Shown piece after piece: positions 13,730 through 25,000 of a stretch of 64,000 nucleotides of DNA (position 1 is the stretch's first letter; the number at the start of each line of letters is the position of its first letter). The notes beneath the pieces are model-generated. The model was not told the origin of the DNA. It made no database searches and saw only the letters and a list, made by a program, of their open reading frames with translations. Origin of the DNA: Ciona savignyi (lineage: Eukaryota > Chordata > Ascidiacea > Phlebobranchia > Cionidae); the NCBI GenBank assembly GCA_000149265.1, contig CH003046.1, positions 1,457,618-1,521,617 on the forward strand. Reading direction: 5' to 3'. The position numbers were made by a program, and so were the translations under genes.

Positions 13730-13847
13730 TCCCTCATCTTAATTTATCTCGCAGTATGGCGCCAAAGCGCACCGCGCATGCCAACCGTCCTGAACCACCG
13801 AATGCTTTATTCACACTGTACGCAAAGCACCAGCAGGATTGGACATT

Positions 13848-16800
13848 ATGGAACATATAACTGAAGAAAAGCTGTGGCAATGGCAGGATTGGTTTGTTCG
13901 TGTAAACAACCCAACAATACCGGAAATGTGGGAAAACCAGCCGACCTTTCTGCTTGCAAATGTTCTTTATTTACTTATGGCGTTTATGTCACTAAAGTTT
14001 GCAGTAAGACATGGTTGGAATAGCAGGTAAATGTCCACTCTTCGAGATTGTTGTTTTTATTGATATAAACCCTTATAGGTGTTGGAATCATATGCCGTAT
14101 GTTGCCTGAACCCAGTGTTTTTAACCTAAACAGAAACCGCTGCAATGTCCTAATATGATTCAACATACCAAATGACAGCCTACTGGAAAGTTCGTATGAT
14201 GCGCCGGATATATCTGGCGTGGCGCACGGACTACTTTTTTGGGCATTGGCGCAGAAAAGTCCAAAAATCATGCTGGCGTGGCGTGATTACACTTTCTTTT
14301 ATTTACGTCAGTATTTTTAAATACTTTTAGCTTTATATTTTAAAGTTTTAACTGAAAATGTTTGCAAGTTTGTGTTTGGTGGCGCAAATTAGTATTACTG
14401 GCGTGGCGCAAAATTTAGGTTAAAAAATCTTGGCGCAAAAATCCGGCGCACAGAAAACGAACTTTCCAATAGGGTGTGGGAACAAGGTATTTTGCAATTA
14501 CTAGCCTAGATTTATAATGACACAGTCTGCGTTTTCTGAGTTCAAGGATAAACACAATCGGGTCATAATGTTTCTATTGTATTCAAAGCAGTAGAAATAA
14601 ACACAGTGTAACCTAATTGGTGACCTAAGTTCACCTGCATACTGGTATACCCGTGATTAATCCTCCAACACACTGATTTCCCCATGACTTAACCAATGAC
14701 CCAACATCACAATTATCGAAATGACACATTTACCCCAAAACTCAAAAATAAACAGTACACAATTTAATGTGTTGTATGTTGTACATACCATTTAAAATAT
14801 TACAACACTTTACACAACAACAAGCAATATACATACAGCACATATATGTACTAAATAAAGCTTGGTTAAATGAACCCTTCAATATTTTACTACATAAGAT
14901 GTAAATTTATAGGTGCATTTTGATCTCTGCGGTTTGGTTCAACTACTATTGGATAATTTTATTTAGTTTTACCGAATATGAAATTGTATGAATGAAAATA
15001 AAATTATTTTTTCCAAGGTATGTCTACATGTGGTTTGCTGCATTGCTGCACGGAATTGTTACTGAAGTGATTGTGTACCATCTGCCTGATGTCAATAACT
15101 TCTGGCATAGTCAGACACCAATCATATTCATTGGACAAAGATTTCCACTCTACATTGTCCTATTCTATCCAGCAACGGTACGTCGTTTTATGTTTAATTT
15201 TTAGTTTAAACATACTTTTTTTGCCTTATTAGTAGTTCAGTCTGTATGCTACAGTGCTGTCTAAAGACAGGACTATGTGCATTATATATATATAAAGATT
15301 AACAGGTCAAAATCAGCTACAAGATAGTTGGTTTGGTCCTCAAGCAAAGCACTTGAAGACATGGCTTGACCATATAGTTCAATTGCTTAAATTCATACAA
15401 TAGCATGCACTCCGTCCCATTTATCACACTTCAATAGTTTTGGTATACCCACTGTGGGCACAAAGGCAGTCTTATGACATGCACACAATCATGAGGTTGT
15501 TCTAAGAAGTGAAATAAACATTGGAATCCTGACCCATCCCCACCTTAAGATAAACCATAGCAATAATTGTTTTGCTTTTAAATATTGTATATTCAATAAT
15601 TAGCATTAAAGTTATACAATGCAGATCACCCATGCTTATATAGCAGCGGAACACCTCAAACTACCATGGTGGGCTGAACCATTTGCTGTGGGATTGTTCG
15701 ATGTTTTGATTGACTTTCCATATGATATAATGGGAATTAAGGTAAAACTCAAGAAATTTTACAATTTTGGCTGTACTAAAATCTTGTAACAATTTAAAAT
15801 TTAATTATAATTCGTAGAAAATACACTGATTTTAGGGAAAAAAATGCTTTATGCATTTTGTAATTATAACATGCAATAGTTTTGGTATGTGTCAATGTGT
15901 ATGCATCAATCAATAACACTGTTCACATTTAATTTAAGTGTCTACAAAAATTGTAAGCAACATCTAGATTGAATACAACACACTGTAGTAACTTTTGCCA
16001 TGGATCTTGTAAACCAAATACTTGGTAATTATTTCTGGAACAATGTAATCTATAATCGTATATATACAACATATAAAAGTATGTGCATGTTGCACGTTTA
16101 GCATTGTGGGCTGATAATGATTAATTATCACTTATTTGCTAGTTGTATATGAACTAATATTTGCACAGTTACTATGGTGGACGTGGCACGACACGGATCC
16201 AAACCTGGAAGATCGTCATTATTGGGTTCCATGGACAAGTTATTTCTTCCATATGGCCTTCCACAGGTAAATTGACGGCAATAATCTTGGTCAATTCATT
16301 TTGACTGAATTAAACCACAAAGAACTTGGTGTAAATTAATCATACATCGTTCTAGTGTAATAGATTAAAATATTAATATTATTATCGCTGAAATGTTGTT
16401 TAGGGGCATGAGTTCCCAGTGAATAAATTTGGCAGACTGTGTCACCTCCCTTTTTACAAATTGTTAATCACGTCTTGATGATTTTACAGTAATACACTGC
16501 TGAGAATGCTATATTTGTATGCTATAAAAGTAGATACCACTGGCTAAGAGTTAGTAAACTTCAGTAATGTCATACATTTTTTGCAACAAAAAATTACAAG
16601 AAATTTACACTTCAAAAAAGTTTTTTGTAAAACCGCTTTTTACCATATATTTGTAAAACCACTTTTTACCATATTTTTGCAATACCTAAATCACTGATTT
16701 GATTTTCAGCTCTTTTGCAGCGCTATTGAATGGTTCAAGGTATATGCTAACTGGAAACTCTGACAAAGCCATTGCGTCAGGTGGTTTTGTGAGAGAATTT

Positions 16801-18118
16801 GCGTGCGTTTTTATCACTGGTATGTTTTCCATGGCGACAGCAGTCATCTTCCAAATGCTGCCAATATATCATGGACTGAAAGCATGGGTTTGGCATCCAC
16901 ACGGAAATCATTATGTTCATTGTGTTTGCTCTTTACTTTGGTATCGTGTACTGGAAGGACAGAACTCCATCTCCTGAGGTACTTTGTGCTGGGTATTATT
17001 ATATAGCATGGTCGTGGATGTTTGGTGTAGCGGATTAGAACAGAGGTCATTACTAGACAGGTGCCCGGTTCGATCTGTACCCTGACCATTTTCCGTGTGG
17101 CTGCGTCCTTGGGAAAGTCACACAACAGGCGTTGCTTTGAACCTTTTGCTTCAAACGGTCAAAAACTCACAATACCATAAGACTGTAATGGCTTAAATAA
17201 CTTGATTGGGTATGGGGTAACTTAAGTTAAAAGCTTCAGGATTACTTTTATAGATTTATTTGTTTAAGCTCTTCAAAAAATAATTAAAATAAAGCAAAAA
17301 TTAAGAGGAATAAACGTCAAAACGATATTCGTTAAAGCACGTGATAGAAAAAAAATTCAAAAATCTTTAAAAATCATGTGGTTTTGGCGAAAAAACAAAA
17401 AATCACAATAAAAATAGAATTACAATTGTGATAAAATAGTTTAAAGCAAGTTAACCCATGAATAAGAATGTCTAAGATACCGGATCATTTTAGGATGGTT
17501 TACGCGGTTTCCGAATTTAAGCAGTTTACATATCCTTATGTTATATTCGGTTTCTTAACTGTAACAATATGCTAGTTCAATAGGAAATAATGTAATTCTA
17601 TTGTTTTTATACAGGCGCGAGAGAACCGAAATATGACACTTAAACGCTGGTTCAGCAACGAAAGCAGTTCCGTCCTCACTATTTATTACATTTTCTATGC
17701 AATTCTCGTTGTGTTCGCCAAACCAGAGAACGAAAGATCGTTTGGAATGCACGAACCCCTCGGATCTGCTGACGTCAGAGTTGAACAATACGCAACTTCC
17801 GGTGTGGTGTACAGCAAGCAGAAGTACCTGGATCCGCTCAACTACGACGAGGGTTATTTCGACTTCAGCTGCGCCGACTTTGAAGGCGTTCCCGGTGCCC
17901 CGAACGTCACCGCCCGCCCTGAGATCATAGGCAAGCAGTGGTACACTATATGCGGCACTCCGTATAAGAGCCACGCGGAGTATGTTGTGGTGGTCTGGTC
18001 CTTCTGTGCACTTGCGGTTTACGCTTTTTACAACGCGTTCGCTCGTTCTGCACACCCTCGTGTGGCCGGCCGACGCAAACCAACCTACGGAAGGGAGAAC
18101 GGAAAGAAGTTTAAATAA
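13848..18118 (+). CDS. Unrecognised multi-pass membrane protein (six exons, one internal frame break)
   Basis: Coding exons: 13848-14026, 15018-15177, 15625-15741, 16169-16266, 16710-16978, 17615-18118. The start is the first ATG after an in-frame TGA at 13791. Boundaries have good GT-AG sites and matching phases. The product would be about 441 residues with several hydrophobic helices, for example around FLLANVLYLLMAFMSLKFAV in exon 1, the exon 3 segment PFAVGLFDVLIDF, the exon 5 segment EIIMFIVFALYFGIVYW, and two in the last exon. Conserved-looking motifs include WWTWHDTDPNLEDRHYWVPW in exon 4. The C-terminus is basic. I do not recognise a named family; it may belong to an uncharacterised invertebrate membrane-protein family. 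Exon 5 is 269 bases, one too many for frame: the frame changes near 16878 (see findings). AATAAA lies 78 bases after the stop. Confidence 0.75.
14179..14473. mobile_element. MITE with about 28-bp terminal inverted repeats
   Basis: The left end reads CCTACTGGAAAGTTCGTATG and continues ATGCGCCGG. The right end, reverse-complemented, reads CCTATTGGAAAGTTCGTTTT and continues CTGTGCGCCGG. The interior has subterminal copies of TGGCGTGGCGCA-type motifs and no coding capacity. I see no clear target-site duplication. It lies in intron 1 of the membrane-protein gene. Confidence 0.72.
17018..17130 (+). mobile_element. tRNA-headed SINE fragment of a third family
   Basis: GTTTGGTGTAGCGGATTAGA matches a box A pattern, and 30-35 bases on GGTTCGATCTGTACC matches box B. 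The downstream part (TGGCTGCGTCCTTGGGAAAG, then GGCGTTGC) resembles the body of the abundant SINE only loosely. It lies in the last intron of the membrane-protein gene. A related head occurs at 50262-50345. Confidence 0.5.
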
Positions 18119-19040
18119 AACTAAACACTATGAGAGGTTTTAGTAATTTTTTTTAATTAGTGATTTTGTTATTGATTTATGCGGAAAGATGTATCAATAA
18201 AATTATTTATAATATCAAAGTATAAACTTTATCAGGAAACACGTAATTATCCACCAAGAAGTCGCTATTAAAAATAAAAGTATTTTTTGAGGTCAGGGTG
18301 ATGTCCACTAAATGCCCTGCTCAAGGACACAACCGGCGAGCTAGCAGTCGATCCAAATAAACCAATCAGCCAGATTTAAATGGACATATCAAAAACTTAG
18401 TTATATAGTAGGCTACACTGCAATAAATCAGTCAGATTGTGAGCACTAAGGTTATTTAACAATCACGTTAAAATGAACTGAGTAATGGGAATCGCGGAGA
18501 TGTATTTTTATCATAACCCGCAGTTTGAATGGTGGGTATTTCCCCCTGCCTGTAGATCTAAGTTGTAATCGCTTGTGGTCCTAGTTAAAATGAATATTAT
18601 TTTTAGTAATAAAATTTGTTCTTTGAACTTGTAAAGGCCAAAGTAACTCACACTAACTATATTCGTTGCAACAAGAATTCCCCCAAATTTTTATTTTCGA
18701 TTAAACAAATGAATGAGCAATTTTTACAAAAGAAATCAGCCCATCGAGAAAGTATTACAAAAAAGAAATAGCAAAATCATAGGTCTATACAACACATAGG
18801 TGCTAGACGGTGCATATTAAAACCCACAATGTAAAATACCTACGCAGTTAATAGGTCAAATAATACGAAATGCTGCTAGAAATGACGGCGGTTAGTCGTT
18901 TAGTTTCTTTCAATGTTCTGGTTTTAAACAGCGAATACTGTGTGCGATGATAAAACGAAAAAAATAATGCAAAATCAGCAAATAGAGGAAGTAGTCGTAT
19001 TGCTGGATTGATGTTCGTTGAAATTCCTTTGCAAGGTCTA
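18119..19040. other. Spacer between two convergent genes
   Basis: It holds the 3' UTR of the plus-strand membrane-protein gene and the 3' UTR of the minus-strand adhesion GPCR gene. A minus-strand AATAAA (TTTATT on the plus strand near 18690-18695) is a candidate polyadenylation signal for the receptor. I see no coding exons. Confidence 0.55.
18196..18201 (+). terminator. Polyadenylation signal AATAAA
   Basis: A canonical AATAAA occurs 78 bases after the TAA stop of the membrane-protein gene, in AT-rich sequence. No stronger candidate lies between the stop and this site. Confidence 0.6.
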
Positions 19041-22000
19041 TTAATCCTGGGCGAGCTGTTTATGGTTGATGTCGGTGGTAGCGGTGGAGTGGTCGTCGCG
19101 GATTGTATCGGTGCCACGGAACATAGACAACGCCTGCGACGCACCGAGAGCAGAGGCAGGTCGGGACCAAAGCTTGCGAAATCGAGGTCGACGCATTGCG
19201 GTCATCACGAACAGCCCCACGCCCTGTCACAATGTTTGTATTACAAACACATCATGTCGGTACAAAATGGCCACAATAAAGATAACTATATTGAGATTTG
19301 ATAGGATACTCGTCTCTAATCCCGGGGATGAAAAACGCATTGAGTAGTAATCACACCGGCAAACTGCAGATAACTTCCGGTTTTCCCTCGGGTTGCCGAC
19401 GCTACAGTGTGTCGGCTACGATGAGGATATTGCTTCAGTTTTTGTTTAATTCATTGAACGGCATGACTCAGGCAACGCCCGCTACAGGCGATAACTCGAA
19501 GATGGTTTTAATCCCACCACTTTTCAGCTAGCTATCCAACGCGCTACGTATAAGCTATTCTTTAGGACTTATTTGCAATAAAATAAGAAAAAACACCAAT
19601 AATTACAAATACAACAATACGTTTTGACATGAAAAATAGTTTAAAATCTTGATGTTAAAGTGATGTGCATCGAGGCCGGTTCCTACAATCAATCCGTGTT
19701 AAACATTAGTTGGAAAACGTCATATTTTTAACCATGTGCGGTTATCGAGACTTTTGCGTATTTACTCCTTACTCACCTGCAAAGAATTGAATAAAGCAAA
19801 CAGCCAACTCATGGCGGTGAGATAAGCCTGGTTGTCCGAGAGAAGGAGAAGATAGCCGAACACCCACGTCAGTCCCATAATAGAGGTCATTGTGACGGCA
19901 AATATCATATTTTGCTTCACAGTTCTTTTCATGGAGGATACTTCAACCTAAATCGAAAGTATTTTTACAGTTTTTTCAGGTTTACTAGCAGATTATTGGG
20001 TTCTGTCGAATTTAAGGAACGTGTTAATCATATATACAACACACCGCAATAGCTCTGGTAACCCGACTGTGGGCGCGAGGTGGCCTGACGATGGCCAGTG
20101 TTTTAACCCCCTTGGTTTTCCCATTCACCGGGATAAACCTGAATATCCTATCCTATAAACAATACACTGAAATTTATACGGCAATCAGACGGTGGGCGCA
20201 AGGTAATCTTACGATTGCCCGTGCATTAACGCCACTCCCCTGGCATGGTTTAACTGTGGAACACTTTTACTGTTGCGTAGATGGCTTGTGGATACACATG
20301 TGTGTGCGGTTTGAACATACACACGGATATGTTGGATGAAGCAGCAAACATCTTCAGTTCAACAAACAGGAAATCTCCTACCTTGTTGTTCTTATCTATT
20401 ATCTCCTTGAGCACGACTACAAATATAGCAAAGTTGAAAAGAAAGCAGACAGTCATTGGGACAAGGAAGCCAACATAAAGGGAGGAACCATGCAACCAAC
20501 AAAGGTTGCTGGCATGGTAGGTCGACTTGGAGAGCGGATCAATCACTGGGAATATAGATGAGTGGTTATATGAAGGTTGTTCGGTAGTTTGATGGGCTTT
20601 TTAACAAAATGGTTTCATTTATATGACAGATATGATTAGTGGGTTATTGCATCGCCTTTCAGGTGAAGGGTTTGGAACTGGTTGCTAGCTAGTTGGTTGT
20701 GTCTTTGAGCAAGACACTTAAGAACATTATGTGAACCTAGAGGAATGATAGGTTCTACCAAATTAAAGGAATGTCTAAATAATTCGCAACACACTCTAAT
20801 AGCTTCGATAACCCGATGCTGGGCATGAGGTAATCTTACAATTGCCTGTGTGTTAATGGTCGCATTTTCCCATTCACAGGGATACAGAAAGTGATTTAAC
20901 TTGCAACATGGGTGAAAGATATCACATTCCAACATCAAAGACTTACCATCCCCACATAGATTTGTCGCTTTGGGCATTTTGTCAAGGTAGCCGACAGTTA
21001 CACCAACTGTGATCGAAGCTATGATCAGCGGACAACCGTACGCAATCAAGCTGCACCACTGCAAGAAGTTCTTTTCGTTGCCCCGGAATACCTGCGCAAA
21101 ATCGCAAGTTATTCTTGGTTGAGTTTTTTGAAAACTCTTCAATAACATACTGCCCTAGCATAACAGAATTTTAATATATTATGGTAGTAACTTTAAGGAG
21201 CCGGGTAGTCTTGTGCCCCTGATTACATGTTCCGCTATGTCGAAAGGTTGTGGGATCGAAATTGGCTGGTTGCTAGTCGGTAATTTTCAACACACCAAAA
21301 TGAATTTCCATATTATGAACGACATACTGCAACACCTGCAGTCTTTTAGTTTTGCAGTATTTTCAGACACCTCACCCATATTTGTGTCATGCATTCCCCA
21401 CCCAGCGATATGAAACAGCATTTGGTTGGTGAAACTTTACAAAAAGACACAGAGACCAGCTAGACTACTAATATCAAAGCTCCCACCTTGACCAAGCACA
21501 TGTACATGTCGTAGCTGTACACCGACATCCAGAACCAGGTTGTGAGGAAGAAATAATGCAGTAGGTATGTGACAGCGATGCAAGCATTCTTTGCCTTGGG
21601 GTGGTCGACTCCAACCACGAAGATCAAGTACGCAATCAACAGGTTTCCACAGACGTTAAGGAGGATTTTAGTCGGCCGTCTTCGTCTCAAATCCCTGTTA
21701 AAAACAATTAAATTTCATATGACTAAGCGGGGAAAAATTTAAGATTCGATAAAGAAACAATACAGTTTTGATATATGCTGAAGACCATTGCTTGTGCAGG
21801 CGTTTTAAATGTTTATCATCAGTGTGGACCATTTTAATTAAGATCATTTGTGCATAAAAATAGAGTTCGCCATAGCATATTCTAATTGTTGAAAATATAA
21901 ATATTTGGCCAGATAAAACCCTTTGATTGACAGCCATCACTTTATCAACCAAATTAAAAACTGCTGGATACTGTGGCAGAGTAGTTGGCTGATAAATTGC

Positions 22001-25000
22001 CAAATTCATCCGGCCGGTTAGTCTGCGTCGCCTTTCAATCGAAATGTTGCAGGTGCGAAACTGGTCGTTAGCCCTTGTGTTAACCCCCTTGGTTTTCCCA
22101 TCCACGGGGATAAACATGAATATCCTATTCAATCCTTCCTGATGTGGCAAGCACACCAAGGTTGATGACTCCTACCTGTCCTCCACATGAATGATGATGG
22201 TGGCGAACAACCCGAGAATGGACAACACGCATCCGATATCGCTAACCACTGAGAGAGCAAGGTCCGCTGGAGCATTGTTGTTTTTCTGGAATTAAAGATT
22301 TTTGTTTGAAGTAGAATTCCTGGGGGAAGCTACATGAATTTAACCCACACAAGGAAGGTAATCAGGGATAGTTAGCTTTACTGGTACAGTGAAAGTCAAC
22401 CGAAAGATGGTGAGATTGAGACCAACCATTTGTTAGCTGGTTGTGTTTTTGTGCAAGGCACTTGGTGGATGTTGTCTAAATTATGTGATTTAAACAAAAG
22501 CTGTGGGTTTGTCTCCATCGTATACAAAACAATGCAATAGATTGTGCTACCTGATGGTGGACATTCAGTAATCTGAATTTTGCTCACAAGAAATTACTCC
22601 TCGCATTTTTTTATCCCTGGGAATAAAACACAAGGTCCCATCCACCTACCATGATGAGTGCAAAGTTGGTGAGATGACTGCAGAGACACTCAGGCGGGTT
22701 TGAACTGTAGTTCATGCAACAGCCATCACTCGACCAGTCGTTCTTGTAGAAGTCCCAATACACACATTCGTAAACAGTCTCCACAACCTGAAATATTAAG
22801 GTTTTGAATTCAAAAGTCCACACATCAAGGTTTAGAATACAGAAAGTCCACAAGTAAAGATGTTTGAAAAAGGGGATTCAGTAAACACTGCTGGTTTGCT
22901 TAACTTTAATTTGAGTGATTATATTATTTTCTACTTTAAGGCAGTAAACTATTTAGGGAAACATTAACAGCCAGAGTAACCTAAGGAGTTTTAGTCTCCA
23001 GCAAGGCCGGTCTGTCATTAAGCGAGGCACATAGAGGACATTGCCTAGACCCAGTTGTCTAATAGATTGTACTTAAATTGAAATACTGTCTTGATTATAT
23101 ACAACACACTGCAATAGCTTCCATAACCTGACAGTAATCTAACGATCCTGTGTGAGAATTGCATTTTCCTATTTACAAGAATAAAACTAATATATCTACA
23201 ATCCGAAATCCAAAATTTATTGTGGTTTTAAAGACATAGGCAGCTCACCACATAGATATCTGTAACTGACGCGGTTTGTCCATAAGTAGCTCCACCCTTG
23301 TCATGGTACTCGATTGTTATCGGGTCCACCAAATTCGAGACATTAGTCACCCCTAGGTTGATATCCAATACCTAAAAAGTTCAAGATGAAACAGGTTAAA
23401 GATAAGCCATAAAATATATTATGTCATAAGTCCATGAAGTAAGTAATGGATGTACAAATTGAATAATCATGCTTCCCGAGCCACAAAATCTTGTCTTGCG
23501 GGACAAGCAATGTCTGTTGCATAAAAAAATACTTTAAAATATGGCTTAAAAAATCCAAAATATGGTTTAAAAAAACTCCAAAATATTGTTTTAAAAACTC
23601 CAAAATATAGTTTAAAAAACTCCAAAATATGGTTTAAAACACCAAACACTAATAAACATTGTTCTTACAGTTGAAACGTTGCTAGAACTTGGGAAAAGAG
23701 AAGCATCGTTGTAAAGCACAAACGACGCACGACCACCTGCCGTCTGTCTCTTCTGTCTGCCTCCTGCTGTGACCCCCCAAGCCTTCTCCAATGCGGTTGG
23801 GGGCAGCACTACATATAAAGGGTTGGTTGTGATATTGTTGGTCTCCACAATCGGCTTGAACTTTACAGGGTTGGCCACTGTGATTGCTTGCAAAACCTAA
23901 ACAAATATATATGTTTTATAAATTTCAATTTTGACAAATATAAATTCCTAGTTTTAAAAAGAGGGATTTGGCAAAAAATTATATGGGTTATCGTCTATTT
24001 GTTAGAATTGCTAATTGTATTATTACAATTGTACTGTCTCTACTTTTATCCATTGATCAAGATACATATACATATGTTAGAATAGGTTATTCATGTTTAT
24101 CCTAAAGAATAGAAGACTGCTAAGTGTGTTAAAAACAATTATCAGATTAAATCAGAATTTTTAATTTCAAGAAATTATTTCAGGAAAAATATCTCGCATT
24201 AAAATCATTTAGGCTTTTTTGCTCTCTTTATGCATTATACTTTGAAGAAGGATTATAATATTTTCCAGAAAAAATAAGTTGTCAAAGCTTAGCATGAACT
24301 CTAAAACGCATTGCTAGCTGTATAACTACAGACTTGCATGTGTTACCTGTATAACTACAGACCCGCATGTGCTACCTGTATAACTAATAACTACAGACTT
24401 GCATGTGTTACCTGTATAACTACAGACTCTGTTTCCACAAGTATGGGCACGCCTGGCTCGAGTTGGACTGCTTGTGTAATTTTTGTGATGGACTGAATTA
24501 GGTCGTTTCGAAGTTTCTCCTGTTTGGCTGCAGATTGCAGTTTAGGGGTGGATGGTCGAAAGAACTTCTTCATCAAGTCACTGGAGACTGCAGCAACAGA
24601 CGAGAAGGTTGTGGTGGATATCTGGTGAAAGGAAATGGATATTCATGTTTATTGCGGTCAATGGAAATGGAGTAAGACAACCACTTCCCCAATTTTAGGA
24701 ATAAATCTAGAACTGATATTTGTAATTGTTTCATTTGCTATTTATCCAGCACAGGTGGTTTTTGTTTTAATATAAACCCCCACACTAGGTGTTTTGTTAT
24801 GAAACCCAACATTTTAATACTTACCTTGGAAGTAGGAGGCTTTTACTCTTTGCCCCACCATAAACACAAGTTGTTTTTTATTATTCATGAAAGTGAGCAT
24901 TTACCCCATCATAATTGGTGCATATTAGTATTTATAACACAGTAGATACATACATAGTTTTTAACCCAATATGAGTTAAATATTTTGAACTTACTGTTGC

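Larger units (their letters stand above)
11083..13755. other. Spacer between divergent RalGAP alpha and membrane-protein genes
   Basis: This stretch should contain the 5' ends and promoters of both flanking genes. I see no convincing coding exon. Its short open frames have no splice context and no recognisable domains. It holds two well-preserved SINE copies in opposite orientation (12578-12868 and 13436-13729), and a separate tRNA-headed fragment at 13305-13415. A pyrimidine-rich stretch ending in CTCGCAG at 13754 looks like a 3' splice site just before the first exon of the plus-strand gene. It could accept a 5' UTR exon or, in a tunicate, a trans-spliced leader. Confidence 0.6.
19041..22285 (-). 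other. Seven-transmembrane domain and C-terminal tail of the adhesion GPCR
   Basis: Exons, 5' to 3': 22285-22176 (TM1), 21694-21487 (TM2-TM3), 21091-20947 (TM4), 20545-20382 (TM5), 19947-19777 (TM6-TM7), 19223-19041 (end of TM7 and tail). Family hallmarks are [15 protein letters not shown] in TM1, [20 protein letters not shown] with YMCLVKVF at TM3, [16 protein letters not shown] before TM5, and [17 protein letters not shown] in TM6. Cysteines in the TM3 entry (NACIAV) and second extracellular loop (SNLCWL) suit the conserved disulfide. The tail is short and polar, ending in QLAQD, with no PDZ motif I would defend. Phases are 0 or matched 1/2 throughout. Confidence 0.93.

Noticed and set aside
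17555..18055. 166-codon minus-strand open frame
   Set aside because: It lies antisense to the last coding exon of the plus-strand membrane-protein gene, which has matching splice phases and hydrophobic helices.
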